Positions 41,126 through 52,847 are shown, counted from the stretch's first letter. The stretch: 64,000 bases of DNA from Armigeres subalbatus (GCF_024139115.2 NC_085141.1:36710120-36774119); one strand, 5' to 3'. The notes: generated by a model not told the origin, from the sequence alone. Translations and numbers: made by a program.

Positions 41126-42402
41126 AAACACATTCAACTGAGTATGGTACGGAAATGTAGAGAAGGAAACCTGAATCAACCAATTGCGGCGAAATCCTTG
41201 TTGGGATGGACAGTCTGCGGAGGAAATAGATCCAACCCAAGCAAACTTCCCCGGTACACTTTTCATATCTGCCCTTGTAACAAACAGTCAAATGACAGAC
41301 TTCACAAGGCGATGAAAAAGTATTTCTCTTTGGATTGCCTAGGTGTTCAAAGGCCAAACCAATCACTTCTTCCTACTAAAGATCAACGGGCTCTATCCCT
41401 TCTCCAGTCCTTAACTCTTTTTCGGGGAGATCATTATGAGACAGGTCTACTCTGGCGTAACGACGATGCCCGTCTGCCAGATAGCCGGAATATGGCTTTG
41501 CGTCGGTACCACTGTCTTGAAAAACGCCTATCTAAAGACCCAGAGCTGGCGCAGGTTCTCGAACAAAAAATCACAGACTACATGAACAAAGGATACAAAG
41601 GATACATACTTTCCCAAAAGGAAATTGATCAGCACTCCGCCCGCACTTGGTATCTGCCCATATTCGCGGTGACGAATATAAATAAACTGGGAAAGGTAAG
41701 ATTGGTGTGGGATGCGGCAGCTACCGCCTTCGGCAAGTCACTCAATTCTGCTTTGCTCAAGGGTCCAGATCAAACGTGCTCTCTATTTGCAATTTTGCTC
41801 AGGTTTAGAGAAGGACGCATCGGACTAACAGGGGATATACGAGAGATATTCCACCAGGTGTTAATCAGGGAAGCAGGTCAAACTTTTTCTGGAAAGAAAG
41901 TACAGGTGAGATAGGGGCTTACGCTATGCGGGTCATGACTTTTGGTGCGTGCTGCTCCTCCAGTAGTACGCAGTTCGTTAAAAACATGAACGCAGAACGG
42001 TTCAGAGAACGATCTCCGGCGGCATATGAAGCTATAACGAAGTCCCATTACGTCGACAACATGTTGATCAGCGTAGATTCCGAAGAAGAAGCTATTCAAC
42101 TAGCAAATGAAGTGAAAAACGTTCATGCAGCAGGAGGATTTGAGATCAGAAATTGGATAAGCAATTCTAACCAAGTTCTAGCAACACTCAACGAATCAAC
42201 CACTGAAAAGAAATGCCTTGATCTAACATCCGAAATGTCAACTGAGAAAGTGTTGGGAATGATGACAATATATGACCCCATTAGCTTGATTGCTCATTTT
42301 CTCGCATTTTTGAAAGTCATCCTTCAAGAAATCTGGCGATCTGGTACTCTATGGGATGAAACCATTACGAGGAAACGTTCCGCAAATGGTGTCTTTAGTT
42401 GA
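41123..42402 (+). pseudogene. BEL/Pao reverse transcriptase (pseudogene, altered catalytic box)
   Basis: The frame 41123-41914 covers the protease-RT junction (KSLLGWTVCGG), the thumb-side motif YLPIFAVTNINKLGKVRLVWD, the PDQTCSL region and LTGDIREIFHQVLI with the first catalytic Asp. After a frame change at about 41910, the segment 41926-42402 contains SHYVDNMLISV. The expected YVDD box is YVDN here, so the second metal-binding Asp is replaced by Asn. The frame then reads to EVLGM-like and IWRSGTLWDE regions before the 453-bp insertion. Confidence 0.85.
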
Positions 42403-42458
42403 AAGTTCTCCCACAGGTAGAAAATGTTAAAAAACCCCGATGCTACAGAGATAAAATA

Positions 42459-42911
42459 GCTTTAGTTTTTTTTTAATCTTTATTAAGTGTGCAATTTAAA
42501 TCCTATTCGACTAAATGCTGATGTCATATTAGAAATTTGGAGGCAGTACTCGTCGATAGAAAATCCTTCCGCACGCGATGGCATATGAGCAAGTCAAATC
42601 ACCTTCCTTTTGCCAGTGGAGATATATCAGCTTCCACACTGATATTCTTCCCTCCCCCTTCATACGGGAGCTTGGCAGAAGGAAGGTCGCGTGATATGTG
42701 CCATCACAAATATTGCCCTCCACTCGCTTTCAAATCGACTTCTATAAAAACATTCTTCATGCCTGCCGTATCCTAACGGAACTATCAATTCTATACTTTC
42801 GCCTCTAATTCTATCATGAACATGTACGTCCAAGTTTGGAAGATGATATTAGCATTTCCATATCATTTTATTAAGGTGTTTTTTTAATCTACAGACTAAG
42901 TTCAACACCGC
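42459..42911 (-). mobile_element. 453-bp retroposon with 9-bp target duplication
   Basis: gataaaata flanks it at 42450-42458 and 42912-42920, and removal restores the BEL RNase H frame (RDKI then SLNEANEIQLHTFVDA). A T-rich run just inside the left edge (42467-42480) looks like the complement of an A-tail, so it probably entered as a retroposon on the minus strand. No coding potential; family unknown. Confidence 0.72.
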
Positions 42912-42920
42912 GATAAAATA

Positions 42921-43680
42921 TCTCTAAATGAGGCAAATGAAATTCAGTTGCACACATTTGTTGATGCCAGCGAAAATACAATGGCAGCCCTTGTTATGCT
43001 AAGAATCTTCAAAGCGGGGAAAATCGAATGCTTTTTATTATTATTACCAGACTACGGCCGGAGTGGCCTGTGCTGCACATAAAAATCTTCTTCATTCAGC
43101 TCAGTCCATGTCTGCACTTCGCCAACCACGCAGTCTTCGGAGGGTCCGCAAATCGTCCTCCACCTGATCGATCCACCTTGCCCGCTGTGCACCTCGCCTT
43201 CTTGTTCTTGACGGATAGTTATCGATAACCATTTTCACCGGATTACTTTCCGACATTCTGGCTACGTGCCCGGCTCACCGCAGTCTTCCGATTTTCGCGG
43301 TGCGAACGATGGATGGTTCTCCCAACCCAACAGCTGATGCAACTAGTGGTTCATTAGGCTCCTCCACGTACCGTCCGCCATCTGCACCCCACCATAGGTG
43401 GTACGCAACACTTTTCTTTCAAAAACTCCCAGTGCGCGTTGGTCCTCCACGAGACTCGTCCAGGTCACGGGTAGCTCCGATAAAATTCACGTCCGATGGC
43501 GATGGATACCTAGCAAGCAGAATGTCGCGGACGATGCCACAAAATTGGATTTATTACCGAATTTATCTCCGGATGGCCGCTGGTTCAAAGGGCCCGATTT
43601 CCTCTGGCAAAGGAAAATCTATGGCCGCAACAATTAAAGCAGAAATGTACGACCGTCAACGAACTTCGTCCCTCGTTTGT
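42921..43680 (+). pseudogene. BEL/Pao RNase H (pseudogene, split)
   Basis: After the retroposon the frame gives LHTFVDASENTMAALVMLR (first catalytic Asp), cut at about 43030 by an antisense RTE fragment. It resumes near 43479 with IHVRWRWIPSKQNVADDATK (last catalytic Asp) and DGRWFKGPDFLWQ. The middle of the domain, with the Glu and third Asp, is missing, so part of it was lost with the insertion. Confidence 0.8.
43031..43478 (-). mobile_element. RTE LINE 3' end, antisense, inside BEL RNase H
   Basis: This is the reverse complement of the same RTE family as 57127-57905: a (TTA)n start (complement of the TAA-repeat tail), then the complements of the GHVARM box and of the region encoding RRRMNHELHQL. 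About 450 bp, hence strongly 5'-truncated. The mutual boundaries with BEL/Pao are good to about 10 bp. Confidence 0.82.
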
Positions 43681-43684
43681 AGCA

Positions 43685-45220
43685 GTGCATCAAACGCTAG
43701 AACCACTCACCTGTGTTGAAAACTACTCCAGCTGGTGCAAACTAGTCAGAATTGTCGCCTACGTCCAACGTTTCTTGAAAAATTTCCAACTTAAGCACTT
43801 ACCCAAGTCGCCAATAATAAAAGAATCTTTGTCCAGTGATGAGCTTCGCATAGCAGAAAACTACCTATTGAGCCAAGCTCAGCGGGCAGGATATTCGGAT
43901 GAGTTCGCTATTCTCCAACGGGTCAAACGTAATCCGTGCTCGACAGAGACAATTCCAAGTACAAGCTCCCTCTACCAACTTGCACCATGAATGGATAACC
44001 ATGATGAGAACGAAAACACGTATTGGTGCCTGTCAACATGCTACTGACAACGCAAAGAACCCCATCATTCTTCCTCGATACCATTACACCACCACCCTTA
44101 TTATAAAATATTATCACGAAAAATACCACCACTTAAATCAAGAAACTGTTGTGAATGAAATCCGACAGAAGTATAGAATTCCACGTCTGCGAGTATGTCT
44201 TGCTCATGTAAGGAAATCATGTCAGCGCCGCAGCGCGCTGCAAGAACGGCCTATTCCACAGCCTTCGATCATGGCCGACATCTCGCCGGCCCGTCTAGCC
44301 GCATTTACACGTCCATTTACATATGTAGGCGTGGATTATTTTGGTCCAATTGAAACTGTAGTAGGTCGACGAGTAGAGAAGCGCTGGGGAATGCTGGTGA
44401 CCTGTTTGACAATACGCGCAGTACATATCGAAGTTGTAAACTTACTAACTACGAGTTCTTGCATCATGGCACTTCGCAACTTTATCGCACGTAGGGGCAA
44501 ACCGCGAAAAATTTACAGCGATCGCGGGACGAACTTCATCGGCACAAATCGCGAATTAAAGGCAGTAGAGAAGACGCTGGGTCATGAAGAGCTAATGAAG
44601 GAGTTCGTCAGTGCAGAGCTTGAATGGATATTCAACCCCCCAAATGTCCCCCACATGAGTGGTAGTTTGGAACGACTTACACGTACAGTAAAAACCAACT
44701 TGTTAGCCGTGTGTTCAATGAAAAAACTGATAGATGAAGTCCTACGAAATCTTGTAACAGAAATTGAAAACACTGTAAATTCCCGTCCACTAACGCATGT
44801 ACCAATTGACGATTACTCCGCCCCCGCTCTAACACCAAACCATTTTCTACTGGGATCTTCCGATGGCTGCAAACCGCTCAGTGTGTGCGACGATACTGGG
44901 AACGCCTTAGCCCAGAATTGGAGTACGTTGCAAATCCTGGCCAATAAATATTGGCGCCGCTGGGTTACGGATTACCTCCCAGAAATCGAACTAAGTGGCA
45001 CCAGACCGCAAAACCAATATCTGTAGACGATATTGCAATTATTGTGGATCCCAAGCTGCCCCGGAACTGCTGGCCGAAGGGGAGAATAATCAGTATTGGG
45101 AAGGACAGGGATTCAGGAGTCTACGAAAAGCCGACGGCGAAGCTGGCGATTCTTGATGTTCGGTGCGATTAGAGTAAACCGAACAATGGAAGCTGGATGA
45201 CGCGAAACTACGTAGCAGCT
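43685..45220 (+). pseudogene. BEL/Pao integrase (pseudogene, DDE triad retained)
   Basis: The frame 43685-43990 is the pre-integrase helical region (VRIVAYVQRFLKNF). The frame 43899-45026 contains the zinc head (HEKYHHLNQETVVNEIRQKY, but SCQRRS lacks the second Cys), then FTYVGVDYFGPIE (first Asp), IYSDRGTNFIG (second Asp) and HMSGSLERLTRTVK (Glu). It continues LTPNHFLLGSS and WRRWVTDYLPE. A frame change near 45000 leads to ISVDDIAIIVDPKLPRNCWP and KPTAKLAILDVRC, the closing domain. Catalytic residues are kept but the zinc site is damaged. Confidence 0.87.
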
Positions 45221-45250
45221 AGACCGTTTTACATGGCAAACCAACTTGCA

Positions 45251-45623
45251 CCGTAGGATCATTGCGATCTAGTGTCAATGCATGTCTCAAATGTTTCCAT
45301 TGATAGCAACGCTTGGATTAATCTGATTGTTTGTAACCGTGCGTAAAAATTAGTAAAAATTAGAAAATTAGTAAAACATGCGGCAAATAATGAAATGTAT
45401 TTGATTTGCCCTGCTGTCCTGTTTCCAACAATTTCCGTAAACGCTCAGTTTTTTCGATCAATTTTCGCTTCGCGTTTACGATCGCTTTTCTAAAATCATC
45501 TTTCCCAAAAATCCATATTTTTACGCTTCTATACATATTAAATTTAAAGCAAAACAATTATACATTCATATAATTCAAAAACAAACCATTTTCCATATGC
45601 CCGTTTTCTGTAATTTTACACCG
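45251..45623. other. AT-rich spacer; possible BEL 3' region
   Basis: No gene. It follows the integrase end, so it may hold 3' untranslated or LTR remains; no repeat partner is seen. Confidence 0.4.
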
Positions 45624-45631
45624 GACTAGAG

Positions 45632-45835
45632 TTTCCATCCCGGGACATTCCGGGACGAAAAATCCCGGGATTTCCCGATTCCCGGGATATTATTTTTGAA
45701 ATCCCGAAAATCCTGGGATACCCGGGACAAAAAATCTTTCTTTACTTCAGGGTTACTAATAGTGTGTATGCTCACAATTTTTATTTGTATTGACCGCCCA
45801 ACGCCAAGGGGAACTCCCTCACAAAGAAAACACAA
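45632..45835. mobile_element. CCCGGGA-rich element with possible 8-bp duplication
   Basis: 45635-45730 is dense in cccggga/tcccggg words in both orientations. gactagag occurs at 45624-45631 and 45836-45843, a possible 8-bp target duplication with central TA (Buster-type). Terminal inverted repeats are not evident, so this may be a decayed hAT derivative. Confidence 0.4.
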
Positions 45836-45843
45836 GACTAGAG

Positions 45844-46808
45844 TGTTCTTTGCTCTATGGCGGTCTATTGACTGATACTTCTGCCAGCAACTGCAGCTCT
45901 CTTATATTTCAACCACAAGTATCTACAATCGCTAGCTAAAAATATTCCTTGATATTACAAAAGAGCAAATACATCTTACTGGTGTATAGTTCCTGCTTAT
46001 CTTCGCACACTATCCGAAATATTTTGTAAATTTACATTCATTTTGATGCACATATTTTGAGCATAAAAAAGGACGCAAAAATAAGTTTCTAAATTTCATT
46101 GATTGATGTGAAAATAGTTTTAATAAATCAAATAAAGTTCATATTTGCTTTTATATTTTATTTTATTTTGCGATTCTGTTTTTAATCATTTAATTATCAT
46201 TTGTAATTTAATTATCATTTGTGCACGCCTCGTTAATCTTTTCGGGCCTCCTAACACCGAGCTAGACATCCTGTGCTTTTCGTCCCCTCCCAAGTAACAA
46301 TTTCAATGCTTGTTAGATTTATTCAATTCTTATAGCGGATTTATAACAGCAGTCACCATGACCAGTTGTTATGTTCTATTGGCGTTCTTATTGCTATCAA
46401 TAAACCTCTCATAAATCTGCTGAAAAAGCTTCAAACGTTAAATGCTGATTGATCTTATGGGCAGCTTTACGGTTATGGCTGAGAGCGAAATAAGTCATAT
46501 TTTCAAAGCTCGATCAAAGCCAAAATTTTTGGCCGTAATATGGTCGAATGAATAACCACAATAAGAATATTTGCATTGCATAGAGTTTATTACGGTGTTC
46601 GTCGAGAGCAACATTTTTCTGTGCGATATGCATGATGGTCATTTGAAAATAGAAAAGCATTTCCAAATCAGTGAAATTCATTACTGAAATTCACTTCTAG
46701 ACAATATTTACGCCGCATAAAGAACTTTTTAGGCAATTGTTTTTTTTTTGTTGGGGCGTAGAACCATTGCGTCCATTGAGTTGAACTTTTGTGGTATACC
46801 TCTGATTA
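45844..46808. other. AT-rich spacer, no recognised gene
   Basis: No motif-bearing frame. Nothing structural stands out. Confidence 0.4.
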
Positions 46809-46816
46809 CTATTAAC

Positions 46817-47012
46817 TATAGATAGTGGAATATATAGATGAGCGAAGATAAATCCTCTGTCTCCAAACGAACTGTCAAACGTGTCTCCAAACGAGCATGA
46901 CGTCACGATTTCAATGAAAACTTTAAGGGCTGTGACGTCATACGCGCGTGTGCACGGGCAAAAAAATCGACTCAGCCATGCTTTCGCTCATCTATAGATT
47001 CTACTATCTATA
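46817..47012. mobile_element. 196-bp short inverted-repeat element, copy B
   Basis: Same length and about 95 per cent identity by eye to 26785-26980 (caaacgaactgtcaaacg, gcgcgtgtgcacgggcaaaa shared). Flanks ctattaac (46809-46816) and ctcttaac (47013-47020) are an 8-bp duplication with one mismatch. Ends are the same ~29-bp inverted repeats. Confidence 0.85.
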
Positions 47013-47700
47013 CTCTTAACTATGTATTCGCATCTTGTAGGTTGATCACCATTTGTCAAGTAAACAACCTAAGACGCGTCTTTTCCCAGTCCGGTACACT
47101 CAAAATAATTGTCACTTTAATTCTACTATAAAAAGTCATGTAGACTTTAAAAATCAAAACTTTCATCGGCCTTACTGGAATCAAATAAAACTTACTCAAA
47201 TCACAAGTGCATCTTAATAAGAAATGTAGTGGAATTCATTAGAAAACATAGAAAATAATATCTATATACTCTTCTAGTGAATTCTACTCAAAATGAATGT
47301 ATGAAAAATATATGAGTGGGGTTCTCAGAGCGAAATGTATGTTTATTAACAATCGCTAATGAAACATTTTGCAGAAGCATTATGAGAACGATTTGCAAAA
47401 AAAATTGTTTGAGTTTGAATTAATTTTCTGCTCCTTTTTGCCCTCGTCCGCTTCTAGTGGACGGGATATCAACTATAGGGATACTATAGAAATAAAATTA
47501 TCGAAGTTTCACTTAAAATTTAAGTACATGGCCAGACGGAAATTCACTTAAATTTTATTTTATTTTCTAGTGAATTAAGAATAATGAGTGCCATCACTAA
47601 TGAATCATTTAACTTTTACACCCGAAACTACATGGAAAATATTTGCATATGTTTTCAAGTAGCTTCTAAGTGAAAATTATTTTGAGTGTATAATTGAGTT
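47013..47700. other. AT-rich spacer, no recognised gene
   Basis: Positions 47150-47580 are strongly AT-rich with repeated taaatttt/gaattc words. No gene or clean repeat. Confidence 0.4.
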
Positions 47701-47708
47701 AATAAAAC

Positions 47709-47906
47709 AAAAGATATTTTAGTTACTAGATAAAGATTGTCGCTGTCGTCGCTGTCCGGAACATCTTTTGCTGGCGAGGATAGGGGAGCTAAATGTCAAA
47801 GAAGTAAAATCCATACGATTTGACAGGTATGGACCACACATGTTTCGGACAGCAGAACAAAGGGAACCGAAGCGACAATCTTTATCTAGTAACTAAAAGA
47901 TCTTTT
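47709..47906. mobile_element. 198-bp short inverted-repeat element with 36-bp arms
   Basis: The ends are ~36-bp inverted repeats differing at one position early in the arm (aaaagatattttagttacta against the complement of tagtaactaaaagatctttt), continuing through agataaagattgtcgct. Identical 8-bp duplications aataaaac lie at 47701-47708 and 47907-47914. Non-coding. Confidence 0.85.
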
Positions 47907-47914
47907 AATAAAAC

Positions 47915-48398
47915 CCACTACCTTTCCAGGATTTGCAGTCCAAATATCTCCTGGTTGCAATTGGTTAGAATTGCAAATATATTGGTGAGGGAAATGAATG
48001 GAATAAGTGGATATTTAGAATATCAATGTTATAATTATGTCCAGTGTATTGCCCAGGACTACATAATTTTGTCGGCGCCTAGTGCTCAATCTTATTTTTT
48101 ACTAGGTTTCACAATAAAACTGAACGCGCAGATCATTTCAATGAATATATACCGAAGAAAAAACCTTGGAAAATATAAATAAATAAAGGTGGAAAATATA
48201 AATAAATAAGGGTGGGATTATGAGTATGTTTTTATTTAGTTTTTCTTCAAATTATCACCTATATGGACTCGCTTTATGCGTTTTTCGCAGTGTACTCTGT
48301 GTTTCGTCTTTGACATTCTTGATACGAAACCATCGTTGGTTTCATCGTTGCTGTTCACATAAATGTTGAAGTTGTGGAGTGTATCATCTTAATTCGCA
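47915..48398. other. Spacer upstream of the LOA LINE
   Basis: No recognisable ORF1 of the LINE is present; the LINE is 5'-truncated or its first half is too decayed to see. A short (aaataaa)-type repeat lies near 48178-48210. Confidence 0.4.
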
Positions 48399-49388
48399 AT
48401 GGCTACAGTTAAGATAGCTCAAATCAATCTTCAGCATAAAAGAATAGCTACAATTAATCTCTTATAGACTTATGCAAAATGGCAAATCCCAAGTGGCTTT
48501 GGTGCAGGTACCCTATTTTCGCAAGGGTAGCTTCTACCTAACTAACCTAGTGAACCCGGTTTTTGCTGCTTTCAGTAATGAAATGGCATACAATCGATCA
48601 ATGCGTCGTGCATGTATACTTGTTAACAACGCTATCGTTGCTACACTTATCTCTGAAATAACAACCAGAGATGTATGTGCTGTTACAATTGATGTAACTG
48701 GTGGAACGCCCTTCAGAAAATACGTCTATTGTTCGGTTTATTTACCAATAGAATCAGTCACGAATTGGTATGTATCAGATGAGGAATCAATGTCTGACCA
48801 TCGCTACATCTTCTTTGATCATTTGAACTTCGCAGACCTTGCGTTTTAGAAGTCTTCGTTCAACTAACTGGGATCTCTATACAGAGTTGCTCTCGACAAA
48901 ATTTCATGGATATCTACCAACCATTGAAACTCCTACCGACTTTGATGATGCCGTTGATACTACAACGTTGCATATTGTGAAAAATTTCGAAAAAGCTTGC
49001 CCTTTGCGTTCCGTGAGAGCCTCAAACCCATGGTGGAATTCCGTATTGGTTAAACTCAGGAAGCAGTGCAGAAGAAGTTGGAACAGACGCCATTCAGCAG
49101 GGACTGAGTCTTTCAAGTTTGCAGGAAAAGCCTACAAGAAGGCTCTTTAAGCTGCTGAACAATCCAACTGGAAAAACCTTTGTGCAAATGTTTCCGATTA
49201 GAATGAAGCCAGTAGGTTAAATAAAATTCTTGCGAGATCTAAGGATTTCCAAGTTGGCGAAATTCGCAAGCTTAATGGCGACTACACTTCTTCTGACGAG
49301 GAAGCATCAGAGCACTTATTTGTTATACATTTCCCTGGATGTGTCGATATAGCATCTTCGGATGTTCCTGATGTATTTTCATGTAGCT
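48399..49388 (+). pseudogene. LOA ORF2 endonuclease (pseudogene, internal deletion)
   Basis: From the ATG at 48399 the product starts MATVKIAQINLQHKRIATIN, the endonuclease opening with its Asn. A frame change near 48465 leads to QNGKSQVALVQVPYFRKG, where the catalytic Glu of the usual VQEPY is Val. Next come VNPVFAAFSNEMAYNRSM, ACILVNNAIVATLISE and YCSVYLPIE. It jumps directly to WYVSDEESMSDHRYIFFDH (catalytic Asp-His), so the middle, with the Asp-x-Asn box, is deleted. From 48839 to 49150 the linker follows (RSTNWDLYTELL). A target duplication of the foldback element ends it at 49388. Confidence 0.8.
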
Positions 49389-51346
49389 TAGGGTGTCCCA
49401 AAAAAAATCTATGTTCGAAAAGTCATGCTGCTCAACCCTAAAATGAAAGATATACCTGTCTGGATATTTTTTGTAGAACAAACCGAATTTCTAAAAAATC
49501 GTTTAGAGGTCGTTTCCCGTTCAGAAAAACCTACATACTACGAAGAGCTATTTATAAGGAGTATTTTCATAAAAAAATATCCAAGAAATGTTGTTCTGGG
49601 GCTGAGATATTGCAGTTTTAGTAAATAGTCAAAAAGGGTACAAATTCGGTAGTTTTTCTTTACATGTTATAATTTCATCAAGATTGCACCAATATTTTAT
49701 TTTAAATTAAAAACAATTCAAAAGCGAATAAATGGGAATATTTTATGTGTAACATAGCTTTTATTTCCGATGGAGTTGGTTACCTGAATTACAGGATTTG
49801 GTCGGAGTATATGGATGGAGACAGTTATAAAATGATATCACATTCAACTATTAATATGTAGCAATATACAAGTAATCGGGTTTACTATGATCTCTTTATA
49901 AGTTATGGTTCAATCATAGGCTGCTTTTCACGGTATACAAAAAACAAGGCAGGCTCAGCACGTATGTAAACATTCAGTTTGAACGTAAACATCTGTGGTC
50001 ACTACTATTAACGATTGCATCATGACGTCATCGGACACCATATGAGGGCAATGTTTACATTTTTTTTACCCGTGTTTAAATGGGAGTGACTTCTCATGAG
50101 GGCAATGTTTACAATTTTTTTTATATGGAGATTTTGACTCGTGCAATGGTCAATCTTCGCACAAGCTGAACTGAAACGATGCTCTACGGTCTCAGCATGC
50201 TCTCACTTGAAGTGTCATTTTTCCATTTTTACTTTACGTTTATTCCGTTTTTATTTTTCCAATATCTCAAGTGAACTCATGGAAAACCTGTCGAACTGGT
50301 ACGACGAAAAAAAACGTTTGACTGTCATATGACATATCAAAAGCATCACGGTATACAGACAACAAGGTAGGCTTGTAAGAAAAGTGACACGTCAAGAGTG
50401 ACGCATATTTTAATGCCACCTGATAGAGTACAAAAGTAAGCATGCTGAGACCGTAGAGCATCGTCTCAGTTCAGCTTGTGCGAAAATAGTAGTGACAACA
50501 CATGTTTACATTCAAACTGAATATTTACATACGTGCTTAGCCTGCCTTGTTTTTGTATACCGTGAAAAGCATCCTATGATTGAATCAAAACTAATAAAGA
50601 GATCATAGTAAACCTGATTATTTGTATATTGTTACATATTAACTGTTGGATGTGATATCATTTTATAACTGGCTCCATCCATATACTCCGGCTAAATTCT
50701 GTAATTCAGGTAACCAACTCCATCGGAAATAAAAGCTATGTTACACAGAAAATATTCCCATTTATTTGCTTTTGGTGTTTTTAATTCAAATTAAAATATT
50801 GGTGCAACTTGACGAAATTATAATATGTAAAGAAAAAGTACCGAATTTGGACACTTTTTGACTTTTTACCAAAACTGCAATATCTCAGCCTCAGAACGAC
50901 ATTTCTTGGATATTTTTTAATGAAAATACTCCTTATAAATAGCTCTTCGTAGTATGTAAGTTTTTCTGAACGAGAAAAAAATATTCTTTGTGTGAGGATG
51001 AAATAACTTCGAAAATTAGTAAAAAAAATGTGCTTTTTTCGATATTTAAAAAGTTCTGCAGACTGTAAACAGGTATAATACCAAAAACTAATCCATGGAG
51101 AGTATGGACAAAGATCCACAAAAAAAATAAAACGAATGGGTGACCCTGAAAAAAAATTGTGAAAGGACTCAATATTTGATTTTTGACCTAAAAAAAGCTC
51201 ATTTTCAAAAAGCGATCTGGCGCGACCTCTAAACGATTTTTTAGAAATTCGGTTTGTTCTACAAAAATTATCCAGACAGGTATATCTTTCATTTCAGGGT
51301 TGAGCACCATGACTTTTCGAACATCGATTTTTTTTGGGACACCCTA
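49389..51346. mobile_element. 1958-bp foldback (hAT-like) element in LOA ORF2
   Basis: Termini TAGGGTGTCCC (49389) and GGGACACCCTA (to 51346) are inverted, and atgtagct is duplicated at 49381-49388 and 51347-51354 (8 bp, central TA). The halves mirror each other for long distances: for example aagatatacctgtctggata (left) and its complement near 51280, ttggttacctgaattacagg (left) and its counterpart near 50710, and gcacaagctgaactgaaacg near 50159 against about 50468-50490. Only about 200-300 bp at the centre is unpaired. The right arm holds about 60-200 bp of extra sequence near 50990-51200. No transposase is encoded. Confidence 0.85.
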
Positions 51347-51354
51347 ATGTAGCT

Positions 51355-52680
51355 ACGGGTCTTGGGCTCAGGCTCGTAGAATCATAACTACTGAATCGAT
51401 TCAATTGGCTCTTAACAGTTTTGCTCCTTACAAATCTAGGAAGATGGGATCTATCCCTTTCTTCTTCAGAGAGGTTTTGAGCATATCAAACATGCTTTGA
51501 AAAAACTTTTAGTATGCAGTTTTGCTACTGGGTATATTCCCATATCCTGGCGGGATGTCACTGTAAAGTTTATCCCAAAAGGAGGACGTGCTTCGTATGA
51601 AGAGCAAAGAGTTTTAGACCCATCAATCTGACCTTATTTCTTCTGAAATACTTAGAACGTATTATCGATCATCACATTCATGATGACTGTTTGGCAAACC
51701 ATGTTAATCAACATGCTTATAAATCTGGAAAGTCCACCGTGACTCTTCTACACAAGGATGTCTACGACATCGAGAAAGCATTTGCTCAAAAGCAATCGTG
51801 CTTGAGTGCGGTCTTAGATATTGAGGGTACTTTTGACAACGTGTCTTTCGATGCCATATTGGAAGCCGCCCGTTGTCATGGACTCCCTAATATAATAACC
51901 AAATGGATTCACCAGATGCTTAAAAACTGACATCTCTACTCGACATTACGTCAAGTAGCGATTAGGAAACTAAATGTCTGCGGATGCCCTCAAGGGGGAG
52001 TATTATCTACACTTTAATGGAATCTTGTTGCAGATTACTCAATAATGGCGGTGTTCCTACCTATGGATTTGCCGACGACTATCTAATATTGATAGTCGGT
52101 TTGTGTATTACTACTTTATTCGACCTGATGCAAAACGCTCTTCAGGCAGTCGAAAGTTGGTGTTGCCAATATGGCCTTTCGGTTAATCTGAATAAAACAT
52201 CTATTGTACTTTTCACGGAAAAACGTAACCGTAATGGTATTCGCCCATTACATCTTTTTGACTCTGAAATCAATGTAACGGATCAGGTAAAGTATGTGAG
52301 ACTAAATCATGATTCCATTGAATTACATTGAACATTGAGTTCAGAGTCAAAAAGGCGTGTATGGCTTTCGGCCAATACCGGTGAACTTTTGGTTAAACTT
52401 GGATTTTAAACCCAAATATATCAAATGGATTTACATAACAGTTTTACGACCAAGTTTGGCTTATGGATGTCTTGTGTGGTGGCAAAAGGGGGAAGTGAGG
52501 ACAATTCAGTCTAAATTAGGCCATCTTCAAAGGTTGTGCCTAATGGTAATGACTGGTGCATTCTCTTCGACTCCTACGGCTGCTCTCGAGGCTCTCGTCG
52601 ACGTAGCCCCATTACACATACATCTCAAACAAGAAGCACTTTCTTGTACTTACCGATTATGGGTTCCCGGTTCTCGGTAG
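51355..52680 (+). pseudogene. LOA ORF2 reverse transcriptase (pseudogene)
   Basis: The RT resumes after the foldback. Broken frames give SWRDVTVKFIPKGGRASYEE (about 51550-51600), RPINLTSF, AYKSGKSTVTLLHKDVYDIE, LSAVLDIEGTFDNVSF with the first catalytic Asp, CGCPQGGVLS (about 51985) and TYGFADDYLILIVG with the catalytic Asp pair (about 52060-52100). The thumb follows (SVNLNKTSIVLFTEK) and the connection VLRPSLAYGCLVWW at about 52440-52480. Stops and shifts occur near 51928, 52015 and 52330. Confidence 0.83.
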
Positions 52681-52847
52681 GAGAGAATCCTGTAAACCGC
52701 AGTTCTACACACACTTCGTTGTTACAGCTCATGGTTGATTGGGACAGAACTGTCCTCGCTCCAAGTGATCCTACACTCGCTAGTAGTTTTCCTTATAGGA
52801 CACTTTCAACACAATTCCCCTAGCAGGATGAGTGGACATCTGGCTAT

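Larger units (their letters stand above)
40381..45250 (+). mobile_element. gag-pol: BEL/Pao LTR retrotransposon, third copy, with two insertions
   Basis: The order on the plus strand is Gag zinc knuckles (40381-40686), protease (about 40800-41100), reverse transcriptase (41123-42402), RNase H (42921-43640), integrase (43685-45026) and C-terminal end (to about 45220). A 453-bp retroposon (42459-42911) and an antisense RTE fragment (43031-43478) interrupt it. The N-terminal part of Gag and both LTRs are missing. It is the most complete of the three BEL/Pao copies here and carries many stops and shifts. Confidence 0.88.

Noticed and set aside
40381..45250. Endogenous retrovirus with envelope
   Set aside because: The order and motifs are BEL/Pao Gag-Pol. 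No envelope-like frame follows integrase.
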